Origin: Chrysomallon squamiferum
Lineage: Eukaryota; Mollusca; Gastropoda; Neomphalida; Peltospiridae
Assembly: GCA_012295275.1 (NCBI GenBank)
Contig: CM022672.1
Span: 12,389,904-12,449,903 of the forward strand
Length of the DNA stretch: 60,000 nt
Reading direction: 5' to 3'
Shown here: positions 13,900-27,467 of the stretch, piece by piece
Layout: each line of letters begins with the position of its first letter
Numbering within the stretch: the first letter of the stretch is position 1
Program-made: the position numbers and the translations under genes
Notes under the pieces: generated by a model
What the model was told of the DNA's origin: nothing
Seen by the model: only the letters and a program-made list of their open reading frames with translations
Database searches by the model: none

Positions 13900-13907
13900 A
13901 TGTCAAA
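13746..13907 (+). repeat. Tandem duplication covering the POLR1H start codon
   Basis: Copy 1 (13746-13832) and copy 2 (13841-13907) both begin ATTATTCAAAATATTTTT and both end AATAGTCAGAATGTCAAA. Copy 2 is about 20 bases shorter, lost in the pyrimidine tract. Each copy holds an acceptor-like tract and an ATG in the same frame, and the frame is open from copy 1 into the gene. Confidence 0.85.
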
Positions 13908-14130
13908 GAAAGGTGTATTTGAGACAGCTCTGGACTTTTGTGCCAACTGTGGCACTGTACTGCCTCTCCCAGGGACTGAAGATATGGTTACCTGCAAGAA
14001 ATGTGGTTTTCAAATAGATGTCACAGGTGAGCGTAAACCATAAATTCTTATAAACATAATCTTTTACCAGTTAAATATGTTGAACTTTCAACAAAAAATA
14101 AAAAAATAAAAAAAAGAAATAAATAAATAA

Positions 14131-14166
<36 letters not shown>

Positions 14167-15684
14167 CAATGTTTTAAAAAATATTTTGATGGCTTAAAAT
14201 ATGTTTCAAAGCTTGGCAGTAAAATGCCAGGGTATTACATGTAATAGAAGTCAAATCAGTTTTTTGAAGACCTATTATGTTTAAAATAATTTAGGTCTAA
14301 ATTTAATGGGACATGTTTATTGAGAATTTTCTTTATCTTACACGGAGTTATAGCTGTCAGTTGTTAGGATTTGTCCATCTTTTATTAAAATTTTGATCTC
14401 AAGTTAGACTTTTTCATGCTGACCTTGCTAGTATGATTAGTTATTTTATTAAGTTTTTAATGCATTAATGTTTTAATAATTTTGTTTCTTAACCTTGCAG
14501 AATTTCCCATCAAACTACTCCAGATGATCAATTAATGTTCTTTTGTGTTAATATATTTCAGAATTTGATGGAGTGGAAATTCACTCAAAAATAACATTCA
14601 ACAATCCAGAAAAAAAAGCTGCGCGCATTGAAGAAACAGATGACTTATCTGGGCCAACAGTATGTATTAAAATATATAAGTACCATACAGTAGTGTGCCT
14701 AAATGGACATATGTTAATAGTCATTTTACAAATACACACACACAGTATTCAGAATTTATTATCAATCTTATTACATGACTTATTTATATGGCTAACTCTA
14801 CCTTTCAGTTTTTTTATTAAAACTGATGTGGAATATCTCATACTATTGTTTTTATTTTATTAAGTTTTGGGAGGTAATGTAGGCATTAATTTTTTGATAG
14901 GTTGACAGAAAGTGTCCAATTTGTGGCAATGAAGGAATGGTATACTCAACTCGACAGACAAGATCAGCAGATGAAGGACAAACTGTTTTCTACACTTGTC
15001 CAAACTGCAGGTTAGTCATTTCAAAAATTACCTTTCTCTCAGTTATCTGGCCTATAATGTGTTAACAACTGATATCAGTTTTTCATGTATCTAATTTTCA
15101 GTATTGAAATGTAGCTGGTTTATGAATAGTGTAAAAGGGGCATCCCATTTATTTGATCCACTACTGTGAAAATAAAAATTAATGAATTTAAATTAACACT
15201 ATATTTTAGTATATAAAAGTAAACATCATAAAAATCTTTAATATGGAAAACTTAGACATGTAGATGACATTCAGTAACTTTGTAAGCATTATTTAAAAAA
15301 ACAATAATTGTGATGGACATATTTTGTTTTCTTTGATATATTAGAACATGGATAAAGTTACTGTGTAGAAGATATACCAGTGCAATATATAGTTATAGTT
15401 ATTTATTTTATATAAAAAGTTTAATTAGATGTAATTTTTGTGTTGCATCAGTATTTCTACTATTTAATAAGATATCTTTATTAATCATTAATCATTTTAT
15501 TATGTCAAGTCTTGTTCAATTTCTTTGCATGTCATTGCAAAATAAGCTAGTGATCTAATAAAATCATCCAGCTGAACAAATCATAATAAATTATGTTTAA
15601 AAAAGAAACAACATATTATGATGCATGATTACATAATTTGTTTGTTTTTTCCATTTTAGATTTCAAGATATTGAATACTCTTGA
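13900..15684 (+). CDS. POLR1H: DNA-directed RNA polymerase I subunit POLR1H (RPA12/ZNRD1)
   Basis: Subunit of RNA polymerase I in the nucleolus. By family knowledge its C-terminal TFIIS-like ribbon enters the active site and promotes transcript cleavage. Exons: 13900-14026, 14562-14659, 14901-15010, 15660-15684; in-frame GT-AG joins give 119 aa (126 in human). Zinc ribbon 1 uses CANC and CKKC. Zinc ribbon 2 uses CPIC and CPNC, with the catalytic hairpin RSADEGQT between them. The last exon holds only eight codons, ending FQDIEYS. The start I chose aligns with the family N-terminus. An upstream in-frame ATG at 13828, in the duplicated copy, could add about 24 residues if the upstream acceptor is used. 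Confidence 0.96.
14129..14164. repeat. (AAT)n microsatellite
   Basis: AAT units lie in POLR1H intron 1. Confidence 0.85.
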
Positions 15685-17545
15685 TACCATCTGATAAGCA
15701 GGATTTAATGTAAAGAGCAAGGTGAAAGAGAGATTATCTAATAGTCTGAATGTGATTTTTTTTAAAAACAAAAATAATATTCCATAACTTTGGACGGTAG
15801 GATCTTGAAATAACAGGTTTACTCTGTTTTTAAAATTAGAAGTCAAGTTATTCACAGGAAGTGATATAAGTCAGATAATAAGTTTATTCATCTTATTAAC
15901 AATATAACAAAAATGTTTTTGTTTAACAGCTGTAGAAAAGGAACCTCTTAATGGTTAATGAAAAACATGATACTGTTCGATTGTTTGAATTGATTTTGAT
16001 CAGGAGCCAAAAAAACAAAAATAGAAGTATTATAATATTAATTTTATTCATTTGATTTTTCATCATGATTAAAATAAATGAGTAAAACAAAATAATTTGC
16101 CTCTGTACAAACCTCGAGGTACAAAATAAATTAATGTAATTTAAAAACTCAAACTATACCATTGTCTCCAAAAAAATAAATAAATTCTAACTACACTGGC
16201 CATTACATTTACATGCTAAGTATGAACATTTTGTATAACTATTCTCCTGAGTTATATTCTTTTTCTTTTTAAAAATGAAATTATTAAACATGAGAAGTAA
16301 AATTACATATTTATTCCTAAAAAGTAAAAATTATCCACTTTTTGTATCAACATCTTATAATAATAATAATTTTTTTAATGAAATGAAGTTCAACTTCAAC
16401 TGCATGTAAAAAACTTGTATTAAATACATTAAATGTGACCTTGGTGATTTTATATTTTATCAAATGTCTACATATTTTGAAAATTTGTATAATAATTAGA
16501 TTTCTCATTAGATTTTATATAGTAAAGGCTGTTTTGGAAATCATAGTACTGATCCAATACACTTTTCATGAGACAGAATTTAGAATTCAGACACAAATGC
16601 CGGATTACATATTTATTTCATCATATCATTTTGATTATAGATCAGTGAAACCAAACAGAATAATAATTTGAAATTATAACACATTTGTAATTTCAGGTAT
16701 TCTTTAAATTGTACTGTATGTGAAAAAACCCCAACAAACTAAAAGAACTAAATAAGTTCACATTCTTTGTTAAATTGTAATGGATGTAAAATAAATATGT
16801 AGGCATTAAACATTTAAGGTCAGTTATAGAAGATGTATGAAAAACTCTGTACATATCTATCACAGTCTGTAGCTAATAAATCAGTAAAGAAATCTGTTGT
16901 GCCATAATAGGTAATGTTTAAATCAGATTTGGCATTCATGACTCTTTCTTCCACTGGAATGGAAGTTGATGTTCACAAAGCAATAAATTTAGTTCTAAAT
17001 TAGCAATAAATTAATTCTGTCAGTTATATGAATTATATATAATGTTCTATCTAACAAACAAAATAATACTCAGCACTACCATAAAAGTAAAAAACATGTT
17101 AATATTTATTTTATATCAACATAAAACAATGGTTAGAAAGGAATAAATTGAGAATATTAGTTTAAACATTATTCCACAGATGCAAACTGAATTATTAAAA
17201 CATTAAAGCATATTGTTTCCAAATATATAAAAAAAAAATAAAGCTAATTTCTGTCAATAATTTATAAAAGGAAAATAATATGACTAGCATTATGGTTTGA
17301 CCATACTAATTAGCTAATATAAATAATTTTAAGCCTATGGCTGAAATAAATAAATAAATAAATCCAAGTATTAATGGACATGTAAGACCTTTAAAAAAAA
17401 AACCAAAACTTTTAAGGTCATTTCTCAGATAACTGAAGCACTAATTTGTGACTTTAAACCAAAACACACTATTTTTCCAATGCTTAATATATTTTTATCA
17501 CAGTTTTGTTAACTTTTTACTGCTATAAATATATAACTGCCACTT
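15685..17545. other. Convergent 3' region between POLR1H and INPP5E
   Basis: AT-rich DNA holding the two 3'UTRs. No open frame resembles a known protein, and I saw no RNA gene or clear transposon ends. Confidence 0.5.
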
Positions 17546-17927
17546 TTACTGGATGCTACACAAAGTACTGTGCTTCTGATCAACTTCTTTCTTTTCCAGC
17601 TGCTGTCTTGCTCGTCTCTTGTTTGCTAATAGAAATAAACATGGAAAAGCAATGTTATGCTATGGTACCAGTGAATTAAATGATAATATCTTATTAGAAT
17701 ATATTTTTGTTTTTATTTTCTAAATTCAGATTGTTAAAAATCTTTTTCAAAATCTTCTCTGAAAAATATGAGACTTACCAATTTAAAGATACAAAGCAAG
17801 AGGTGCCTGATTAAAGACATATAAAAATTAGTTAGTGTAGATAAAAAATAACATTTAAAAGACATCCTTGGAAAAAATAAATATTAATCTACATAACAAA
17901 TATTTCTTTAAAAAGTTTAAGATTTCT

Positions 17928-17959
<32 letters not shown>

Positions 17960-20900
17960 CAAAATAATAATAATAATAATAATAACAGACAGCTATAAAA
18001 GCTGACAGTGTTTTGAACTGCAGAATGAATATCAGTATGAACTATTTTACCTTCCATGTAAACAGATCTGTCAAAATGGCCTGGTTCTAGAAGGAAACTG
18101 AAACAAAACCAAAAACAAGTAGAAGAATTCTGATTGAAATTTGTAACATTTAAAATGATTACCAATATCTATGTAAAGGATTTATGTTTGTTTTTTTGTA
18201 TTCTGTAAGTTGTAATTCTTTTATGGAATCTTTCTAACATTCTGCAGTTATTAACATTTATCAATTGCAATCCATTAATTAAAACATCTATAACATGTCA
18301 GTGGAATTTTATAAAGCATTTCCAAAATTTTTCAAAATGCTTGGCTGATTTATGCAGAATTAACAAAAATGCTGAAATATTTCTTTTTATTATACTTACT
18401 GATCCTTTCCTGGTCTTATCAATGTTTCAAATACAGCAAAGACAGGTCTGTGATCAGACACCTCCATGCTTGTTACAGCATCATAGTATGCACAAGAAAT
18501 GGCATTCTTTTTCTTACACCGGAACAAAATACGATCCTAAATGAACATTTTCAATATCATCAATCTTTCCTGTATATTACCAGTACTAATAAGAATTTTA
18601 TTGTTCAGAAAATAAGAAACTGTTGTTTAAATATAGAAAAAAAGAAAGCAATCATTTTTAAAGAAAGAACAGTGTGTTATGTATGTGTATAATGTAATGT
18701 ATTGTATATAGCAAGTTAGGATAAACTACTGAATTTTTAAAAATATTTTAACAACTGTTCAAGATACAAAACAAAAACACTTACAGTATAGGACGGAATT
18801 CTGCTTTTTGAAGATGTATCATATCTGTCTGAATTTACATCAAATTTGTAAGTTGGACTGAAATTAATTCTACCTTCCTGGAAGTTCAGGAATATTTTAT
18901 CTGCAAGAAAATTTTAATATATATATATATATATATTAAAGCTAGAACCTTCCCCACCAAAAAAACAAGCTTTTCTGCTGGGTTATTTCAGAAATTGATT
19001 GTAAGCAATAGCTTGAAAATTGATTAATATTAATGAATTATTATAAGAATAATTCTTTTTAAATACAATTTAATGCTAATTTTATAAATAATAGTAAGAA
19101 GAATGGATGTTTATGATGATAAATGAAATATAAACATACCCTCAATAAGCAGCTTGTTAAGTTGATCTCCTCCAAGAAGAGTTTCGAAGTTTGGAAATTC
19201 CTGAGTTTTTATGTGCGTTACCAAACCTTCAACTGCCTTCCTTTTCCTTTCCAGTCGAAAATTTAAGTCGCCACACCAGTAAACACAGTCAAATCGTGAT
19301 GTTACATCATCTGAAAATTCATGTTTTTTTAATACTGAGGAATAATTGTATAATATAATTATTAATATTTAAAATTACTGTATAATTTGAAAAATTCACA
19401 TTAAATACAAGGAACTTTTTGACAAAAATAATGAATATGTATATGGTTAATAGTCTGATTACTTCAGTTTATATATCTTCAGCCACATTAATGAAGGTAT
19501 AGCCACTGAGTAATTCAGCTCAACTAACTAGGAGAATAGGAGTGACCCTTGATACACTATGATGATGACAATTTGCTGTAGTGAATATATTATTATCTTC
19601 AGTGATGAGTGGTCGGCTTGAAGTATGATATTAATCACCTTGGCGTGCTGATAATTATTTTCCTTCTTGGATACAATTTAAAAAAAACAAAAAAACTCAA
19701 AATGGTGTATGTTTGCCATTTTTTTTAAGACTGTGCTATTTGCTGGCTTTGTTTGTTCAGTGAAAATCATCTTTACTGTAAGGGTGAATGTGGCGACTGG
19801 CTAACATAGCCCCTACACTAAAATGACTAAAAAAAATAGTTTTTTAATTTTTTAAAAATAAAATCTTGTAAAAGCAGTTTAAATACTTACTTTGACTTGA
19901 ACTGGTAGGCGATAGTGACAGAGCTTTAGGCAGATTAATTCCAGTAATAACCTTTTTATAATCATTCAAACGTTCCTTCTTGCGCTTCATATCAGCTGAA
20001 AAATATAAAATAATATAAACTTCAACAATCTAAATATATATATAATTATATACTTTTTCCCAAATAACAAGATTTGTAGTTGTTTTAATTTTCAATAAAC
20101 ATTAATATTTAACAATGTACGTTCATTTTAAACACAGGCAAGTAATCTTTTTCTAACAAAAATATATATCAATGATACAGTTTTATGATCAAGGTGAATG
20201 AACCCAATTACTATCAGACATGTAAATTAATATTTTGTTTGATTTTTTTACATATATATATTTGAGTAAGATTTATATAAAAATTAACTGCTCATAAATT
20301 TTATTAAAATCAGAGACATATAAGAAAAAGTATCAAATATTCTGAACTTACCTGTAAAATGACAGTTAATAAACAGGAATGATGTTCCAAAAAATGTGAA
20401 GCATGAAGCAACAGCACCTTTTGTTTTAACCATTGTCACTGCTCTTGTAGACACTCGATCTTCTTCTGGGGCTGAGCAATGAAAACCAAAAGGAGTACAC
20501 ATGATAGTATGAATCAATAGCCTAAAAATATTATGTATGCTTTCAAAATTTGTAGTATCATCGGTATTTGCGAAATCTATGTTATAATACAGGCTTCGTA
20601 GTTTCTCCTGTTAAAAGGCTCACACACACACACACACACAAAACACAGTATCAAGGTATCCTCAGTTTGTGAAGGACTTTTGGGCATCTTTTAACTGAAA
20701 GGAATCTTTCATTTTAATTTTATTCTTTAATATTATTAAATAAATAAATTACTTTATATTATACAAAATATATTTAGATTATTTGTTTATCTAACATAAG
20801 ATATAGCTATAATTTAGTACTAATAATACTGTTAGAAGTCTGGACACATTTTGTGACTTGAGGATAGATGTGAATGAAATGAAATTAAAACGTATACACT

Positions 20901-23387
20901 TCTGGTTTTTTATATGATTACATATTTTTATAGAGTCCATACCAGAACAAAACCAAATCAGATCTCTACGTATGAAAATGGCAAGATGTAATGCTCCATG
21001 AGTGACTGAGTGGAACAAAACATGAGATGGACCTATTGTTTCCTGAAGTCTAATTTCCCATTCACGTCTGAAAATAAGAAAATAACATACTTTTGGGTCT
21101 TAAAATTTATTTCTGAAGATAAACACATTAACTGTGCTTGAATTATTATATTTAATACTAACACAGTTAAAAGTTAAAATATTAATTGTTAATGGAAAAC
21201 CTGTTACAAAAGGTCATTTGAAACATAACATAAAAAAGATCAGAATGCATTTAAAACTCTTATATTATTTAATAGTATTAAAAATAAATTTAAAAATAAT
21301 AATAATAATTACGAATAAGTGAAACAAACGCATTAAAATATTTGTCTAACCTTTTGACAACTTCAAATTGGTCTTTATTTCTAAGTCTTAAAGTATAAAA
21401 AGTAGTAATTAACTATGTTATAAAAAATTACTTTGTCAATGCATTCTCCTGTGAACCAACACAGTAAATATCTTGTACATATTCACATGATTCAGGCAAC
21501 AAGAAATCATTCAAACCTTTGGATGGAACATCCTGCAATGAAATTATTTTTATAACAGAAACTCTTTAAAAATGAACTAGTCTGAAATTAAGTGTTAGAT
21601 GTTACTTAAAAATTGTGAAATCATTTTTAAACATAATGCTAAACAATCAGTGACTTTAAATTTGTTTCTTTTCTTTAATTCTTTATTTTACTTTGCTTTT
21701 CTTTTTTATTTCAAATATTGTGTCAACATCAACATAAAAGTTATAACCAGAAAATGAAACGAAATACTGCACTTTAATATATCAAACCTTAGTTTCATTC
21801 ATATTCCATGATCCAACAAAAACATGAACTTGTCTGTCAGGGAAATAGCGTTCCAGTTCATTTTGTCCAAGAAGAGATGTTGAGCTCATGCTACCATTTA
21901 GGAAACTCCTAATAATTATAAATGGTTATTATTACTTGTATGTAACCCACATTTATAATTAATTTAAATATAAACTTAGCTTTGAATACTAACACAATAA
22001 ACTCTGAGGTAGCAAACTTTAGTTTATGTGTTTTGTGTGTAAATATACATAGCACTTATATACCCTTGAATAAGTATGAAACATTTTTTAAAATGTGGTT
22101 CATTTTCTTCTTCCACTGTCAAGAATGCTAATAAAAAATTAAATAGAAAAGCTTAACCTATGCAAATATGAAATACACTTTTCTGTTAATTATTCACAGA
22201 AATCATTTTAAATATGGTGTGTTTCAAAACTATTCTCACCTTGATCTTGCTTCCTTTATGGTTATGGTTTGAAGAACACTTGAAGTTGCAAAAGATCTCT
22301 GTGACATATTGTCAGAGTTGCTTTGGGTCCCCATTTCTGAAACACTATTAGGAACAGTTCTGCCATAATACATGGAATCACTTTTGTAAGCTGTCCTTAA
22401 AACTTTGGAAGAAAAGCTGCTTGGAAGAGGTGGAGGTCGAGTATTTGGTGTCACTGGAGGCAAATATTTATTTGTTTTTTGGAGTATATCAGACTCACTT
22501 AATACAGCACTATGGCTTCCATTTTTCCCTGATTCAAAGGGAAGATTATTTTGTTGAGATGAGTTATCTTCCACAATTTTACTGTATTCTTGAGAAATGG
22601 CTTGGAGATCAGATACTGATCCTAGAGTTCCACACTGATTTGTTCCTTTATTAAATGAAGTTTCTTCAAGCTTTTTTAATTCTCTGGAAGAATCATGTGT
22701 GTTTTCTTGAGTCCTAGAATTGAAGGAAGTATTTCTGTCTTCCTTAGGATTGGTGGAAAACAAACTCTTTTTAAGATAAGAATCTGCCTCTTCTCCTGAC
22801 GATGATGGATCACGGATCCTTTTCTCACCCTTTGATGAATTCCTTGATGAGCGTGGGGTTGTAGGTGGCTTTGGTACATAAGGGCTGCTTTTAACAGATT
22901 CTACAGAATTTGACCTTTCTGTAGCCATTCTGAGATTTCGAAACCTGTGCATAGTTGAATCAGTCTGGGAACCTTTTAAATTGTCATTTTTCATGGAACC
23001 ATTTTTAGCTACAGTTAAATCCTCATCCACTTCCATTTCCACATTGGAAGCACCATTTCCAGTACTTCTGGCTCGTTTTCTTGGTTTGGGCATAGGCTTA
23101 TCTCTGTGAATGCTAATTGGACTAGGATCTTTTGTTGAGCATTGAATAAATTCAAAATTTTCTAATTTCTTTTCAGAAGCTGCTCCTACTGCCTCAGAGT
23201 CACCTTTGGCCAAATGTTGTGATGAAGCATTGGGTTTCTGCACAGATGCTACTGACCCAAACTCACTATTTGCATCTGACAACAAAGCTTTTCTTTTTTT
23301 CTCAGCTAATTTTGCAAGGGTACTTTTTTTCTTTGGCCTCCTAGACGGTGTCACATGATGTGTATCATCAATTAGTGGCTCATCCAT
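17546..23387 (-). CDS. INPP5E: INPP5E, ciliary phosphatidylinositol polyphosphate 5-phosphatase
   Basis: Removes the 5-phosphate from PI(4,5)P2 and PI(3,4,5)P3; in vertebrates it is farnesylated and acts in primary cilia (family knowledge). Exons in transcript order: 23387-22240, 21908-21788, 21532-21432, 21067-20943, 20471-20352, 19995-19891, 19310-19140, 18900-18785, 18536-18400, 18097-18051, 17625-17546. All are in phase, giving 756 aa (644 in human). Residues 1 to about 395 are basic, Ser/Pro-rich and probably disordered, longer than in human. The catalytic domain carries FVGSWNM (about 414), [21 protein letters not shown] (about 585), PSYTDRILFR and SDHRPV (about 696). The protein ends CSIQ, a CaaX box of the farnesylation type. 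The ATG at 23387 follows an in-frame TGA at 23418-23420. Confidence 0.96.
17936..17990. repeat. Poly-A and (AAT)n tract
   Basis: A homopolymer A run followed by AAT units, in the last INPP5E intron. Confidence 0.85.
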
Positions 23388-24754
23388 TTTTTTCAGAAAA
23401 TTAGTCAATAAATTTGGTCATATCAATCAACTTCTAAAACCAGAATATAATTATTTTTATGTACATGAATGAAATATATATAAACTTTAATAAATTTATT
23501 TTTTACAAACTACATTGATTTATACATTAATGATATTCATATTATTAAGCAATTGTCACAAAAACTGGTAAAACTAATATCTTTATATTAATAAGTAACT
23601 ATACACACCTATGGTTTAAAAAATAATGATGCTAACCAATCAAATTCAATTCGCTTTATCAGAGATTTGTAAAAGGTTTTGATGGTGTAATAAGGCTTGC
23701 TGCTAACCAGGAATATTAAAACTGACATGGATACTGATCGTCCATAATTAAAACTAATTTATTGATATAAATCATATAGTAAATATACTAATATCATTAA
23801 TAAACTACGACTGCTACTATTACTCTACTACTATTACTAATAATAATATCAGTTTATAATTTCTTAAATGTATTATGTTGTAGATCCAAATATATCATAT
23901 ATAATTAAATATTAATGAACGTCTACACTAAGATAAGAAAGTTCAGTTTTAACAGACATTGAGACAAAAACAATTGTGTCCAGTAATAAATATTCATTAT
24001 ATTAAATGAATTATTTTTGTCCATGCTTCCGAAAGAAAAGAAAAAGATTTATAAAAGAGACTTACTGGTGGACTTCATCGGGTACTGAGAGAATCATCAT
24101 TCATCAGTCATTCATTTAAGTTCAACATAAACATGTTTAGACCTATTTCAAGATCATGAACTGATGAAGATTTACTCATTTGTGAAAAACACATTACGAA
24201 TGAATTAAAACAAAGAGCCACAACGTAGTAAATTCACTTACTATCCACCTAAAATAAATTTGTAGTTACTCTCATTTATTTCTGAATCCCCATTTGAGGT
24301 TAAAAGGATTTCTGATTTCAATATTATGATTAAGTTTTTCCGCCATGATGGAATGCTGTCTGCTACACTCATGCGCACACGATTTGCTGTAAATAAGTCT
24401 TCTATTATCGCTATAACATACAGAAACATCGTAAAGGAAATATGTTTAAAATGCTACCCGAAATATAAACATTTTCATTAAATATAGACCAAATTACGAA
24501 TTATGGAGAAATAGAAGAAATAATATGAAATTATTAAATGTCGCTACACATCAAATGTTCTCAGTTCTCAGTTCTCACTGTTCTGTTGTATATGTTTAGC
24601 TTACTGTATAGTACTACTACTAGTAGTAAACATTTCGCTACAGAACGATCTGCATTTGCTTGTTATAATCAACAGACTTATTTTCCTTGCATAGTACTTG
24701 TCACTTTTACATCACAAGTAACAAACTAAACAATGAGAACATTACGGTTCAAAA
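23388..24754. other. INPP5E upstream region
   Basis: Probably holds the INPP5E 5'UTR and promoter. I see no TATA box and no second coding exon. A 62-codon minus-strand frame at 24241-24429 has no recognisable similarity. Confidence 0.4.
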
Positions 24755-25058
24755 CAGTCACGGGCAAACTGCGGCCCGCGCGGCTTTCTGTTTGGCCCGC
24801 CTAATTTCATAAGGAAAATAACGTTAATTCAAATTTTATAAAATGTATCCATTAATATACTAAAACGTATGTAATTTTAAAAAATATATATTACTATTAC
24901 TTTTATTATAACAGTTGCTGAAGTAAATGAAAATAAAACATTTCTTAAAATAAACTCTACGTAAAAACACAAAATCGTCTAAATTAGTACCTGCGGACCG
25001 CCTGAGATGGAGCCATGTCTCAGGTGGCCCGCTTCTCGAAAAAGGTTGCCCATGCCTG
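24755..25058. mobile_element. hAT-like MITE (304 bp)
   Basis: The left end reads CAGTCACGGGCAAACTGCGG and the inverted right end reads CAGGCATGGGCAACCTTTTT, so the terminal inverted repeat is CAGNCAYGGGCAAMCT. Flanking 8-mers GTTCAAAA and GTTTAGAA agree at 6 of 8 positions, as expected for an aged hAT 8-bp target duplication. GC-rich subterminal GGCCCGC motifs occur at both ends, in sharp contrast to the AT-rich host DNA. There is no transposase frame, so it is non-autonomous. Confidence 0.85.
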
Positions 25059-25217
25059 GTTTAGAAAGATCTTAAAATATGCTGTCAGACAATCCAGATA
25101 CAGGTGCATCAGAACTTTATTTTAATGAATAAAAATAAAACAAATTATTATTAATAAAATATATCCACGTTAAAGCGCTAACAACACTGCAAGCGGTTGA
25201 TTAAATTTAATATAATA

Positions 25218-25953
25218 CCGTATATACTTGTGTATAAGTCGAATTTTTGGGAGACTATATTAAGGTAATATTTTGGGGGTCGACTTATACATAGGTAATG
25301 CTTTTGTAGCTGTTGCTGAAGAGTCGCCATTTTGACTATTTTTTTTGCTACGGGATGCATCTAAAATAATCGCGGTCTTTCAGCTTTTCAAAAATATAAT
25401 TTTATCGTACAAAAAATTTTGAAAAATTAAATAACAAAACCAAATATGAATGTAAAACATGATATTCTTCCGTTTAATGACATAAAAATACATTTTAAAG
25501 CGAGAAAACCGTCAGTACGGCGTTATGCCTTACGGCGTCTTGCAATGATCTAGGAATGCAGACTTCTCTGCCAAATTGCACTAAATAATATTGCAATCGT
25601 CATTAATATCCACTACCGACAAATCGACTAAATATAACGGTAAGTTAGGTCTCCATGTTAGACCTATTACATTAAAGAGATACTATTTATGATACATTTA
25701 GGCTATAGCTCGTGTAATACATGCATTTACGTTATTATGGTATGTTCGTGCAAGTTACAGCTCGTGCAAGTTATGTTACAGTAGGCGTACAATGTAGGCC
25801 TTCATGGCACTGTCACACTGGTCTAAAAATAGTGACGGTGCCTGGAATCTACAGTCGACTTATACACAAGTAATACCTAAAATGACCCAATTTTTGGTCT
25901 TAAAATACACATCGACTTATACATAAGGTCGCCTTGTACACAAGTATATACGG
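25218..25953. mobile_element. TA-target inverted-repeat transposon (736 bp)
   Basis: The left end is CCGTATATACTTGTGTATAA and the right end is its near-perfect inverse (CCGTATATACTTGTGTACAA on the other strand). TA flanks both ends, pointing to the Tc1/mariner/pogo group. The motif TCGACTTATACAYARG recurs near both ends in both orientations (about 25230, 25279, 25855, 25910), like transposase-binding subterminal repeats. No intact transposase frame is present. Confidence 0.82.
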
Positions 25954-27419
25954 TAATTAATTAGTTTGTTTTCGTTCAACTTTAACGCAGGTATTTGCGT
26001 ATTTTCGGCAGGCGTGGTTGATAATATAAACAGTATAAACAATAAATAATAACTTTGATAATGAAATTAAAAATAGATATATAAATATATGTTAATTATT
26101 GGATACGTAGGCAGCAAAATATAACGACAGTTTCCGTTATGTCTGTTTTATTAATATTAAGTAAGCCGGTACATTTAAAACAAATGAATATAAATACAAG
26201 TACCACCGACGTACGGCCTTAGTTTTTATTCAAGCTATGGATGAAATATGTGAGAGCAATACATCCTTGAATTTAAATATGAAATTTGTTCTACATCTAA
26301 TAATAATACTATATTTTACCTACTTCAAAGTGTACCTATGGAGGCAAGAAGAAATTATCTAATGTTTTCTATATTTCCTTCATTATAATTCTTTATTTTG
26401 AGCAAATTGATTGTCCTCATTTATAACCGGTTAGAGAAAATGTTTTTGAAACTATGGTGTGAAGCCATGTCCGTAACTTCATTGAGGCAAATGAGGCAAA
26501 TGCCTCTTACTGATACTGACAGTTTTTATTTTTATTTATTGAATTTTTTTATACAAAGATTTGATTAAAAAAAGTATAAAATATAAATCTCTATTCCGAT
26601 AGAAACTGTATCCACTGAATGAATTTGCTTATGTCTATGGTTACCGTTTAAAGTCTAGAGACACCGATGCGATGAAAGACATAACTAACTTCAAAGACAT
26701 CAGTTTTTTTTGTTTTTTTTTCTTATTTCCAAAAAGAGTATAGTTACGGGCATGGAAGCACTGAAAAAATCATTTTCAGTTCCATCCACAACTTGTTTTG
26801 AAGTTTTTAAAACTATTTTTTATGATAAATTTTAAAATAAGTTTGTGATAATGTTTATATTTTCTGTTCATTAATCACATTGTGTGTAATATAAACTATT
26901 GAAAGTCAGTTTAAAATACTGGTTTTATTTTAGTATATTTCATTATACTCCTAACAGTAAAATGATACCCAGTAACCGATCGTTATTTTATCCAAGGGCG
27001 TCGTAAAATGGTAAATAAATAAACTGAGTGACCTGTCGTTGTTCCTAAGAAAACATTACAAGTAATTCATGCTTTTACAAAAGAGTTCGACATCGCCATT
27101 TTTATTCCTAGCTGTCACTTTAGTCGTGAAGATATCGTGTATATGAAGGACTCACAGCAGTGGGCCTATATATTATAATCATCATCATCATCATTGTTGT
27201 TGTTGTTATTGTTATTAGTATTAACATTAGTATTAGTATTATTAATGACAAAACACAAAGCACATCTACAGCCAGTTGGTCCGCTTCTACACATTGTCAC
27301 AACTAAATTTCTATTTATATATTTCTTCTTCTTCTTAAGACATAGGATTTTGTTTATCCTTTCTGCATATAGCATTTTTTTCACTTTAAAATTCATCTTA
27401 TAAATGTATTTATGTAATT

Positions 27420-27467
<48 letters not shown>

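Noticed and set aside
19440-19810. Slightly GC-richer block in an INPP5E intron, considered as a SINE
   Set aside because: No Pol III A/B boxes in the right order, no tail and no target duplication that I could see.
22236-23408. INPP5E start at TTG 23408
   Set aside because: The frame before the ATG at 23387 begins after a TGA, and TTG starts are not expected here. The ATG in MDEPLIDD is the natural start.
24241-24429. 62-codon minus-strand frame upstream of INPP5E, considered as an extra coding exon
   Set aside because: No similarity to INPP5E, and an in-frame stop already lies between it and the INPP5E start. It may only overlap 5'UTR.
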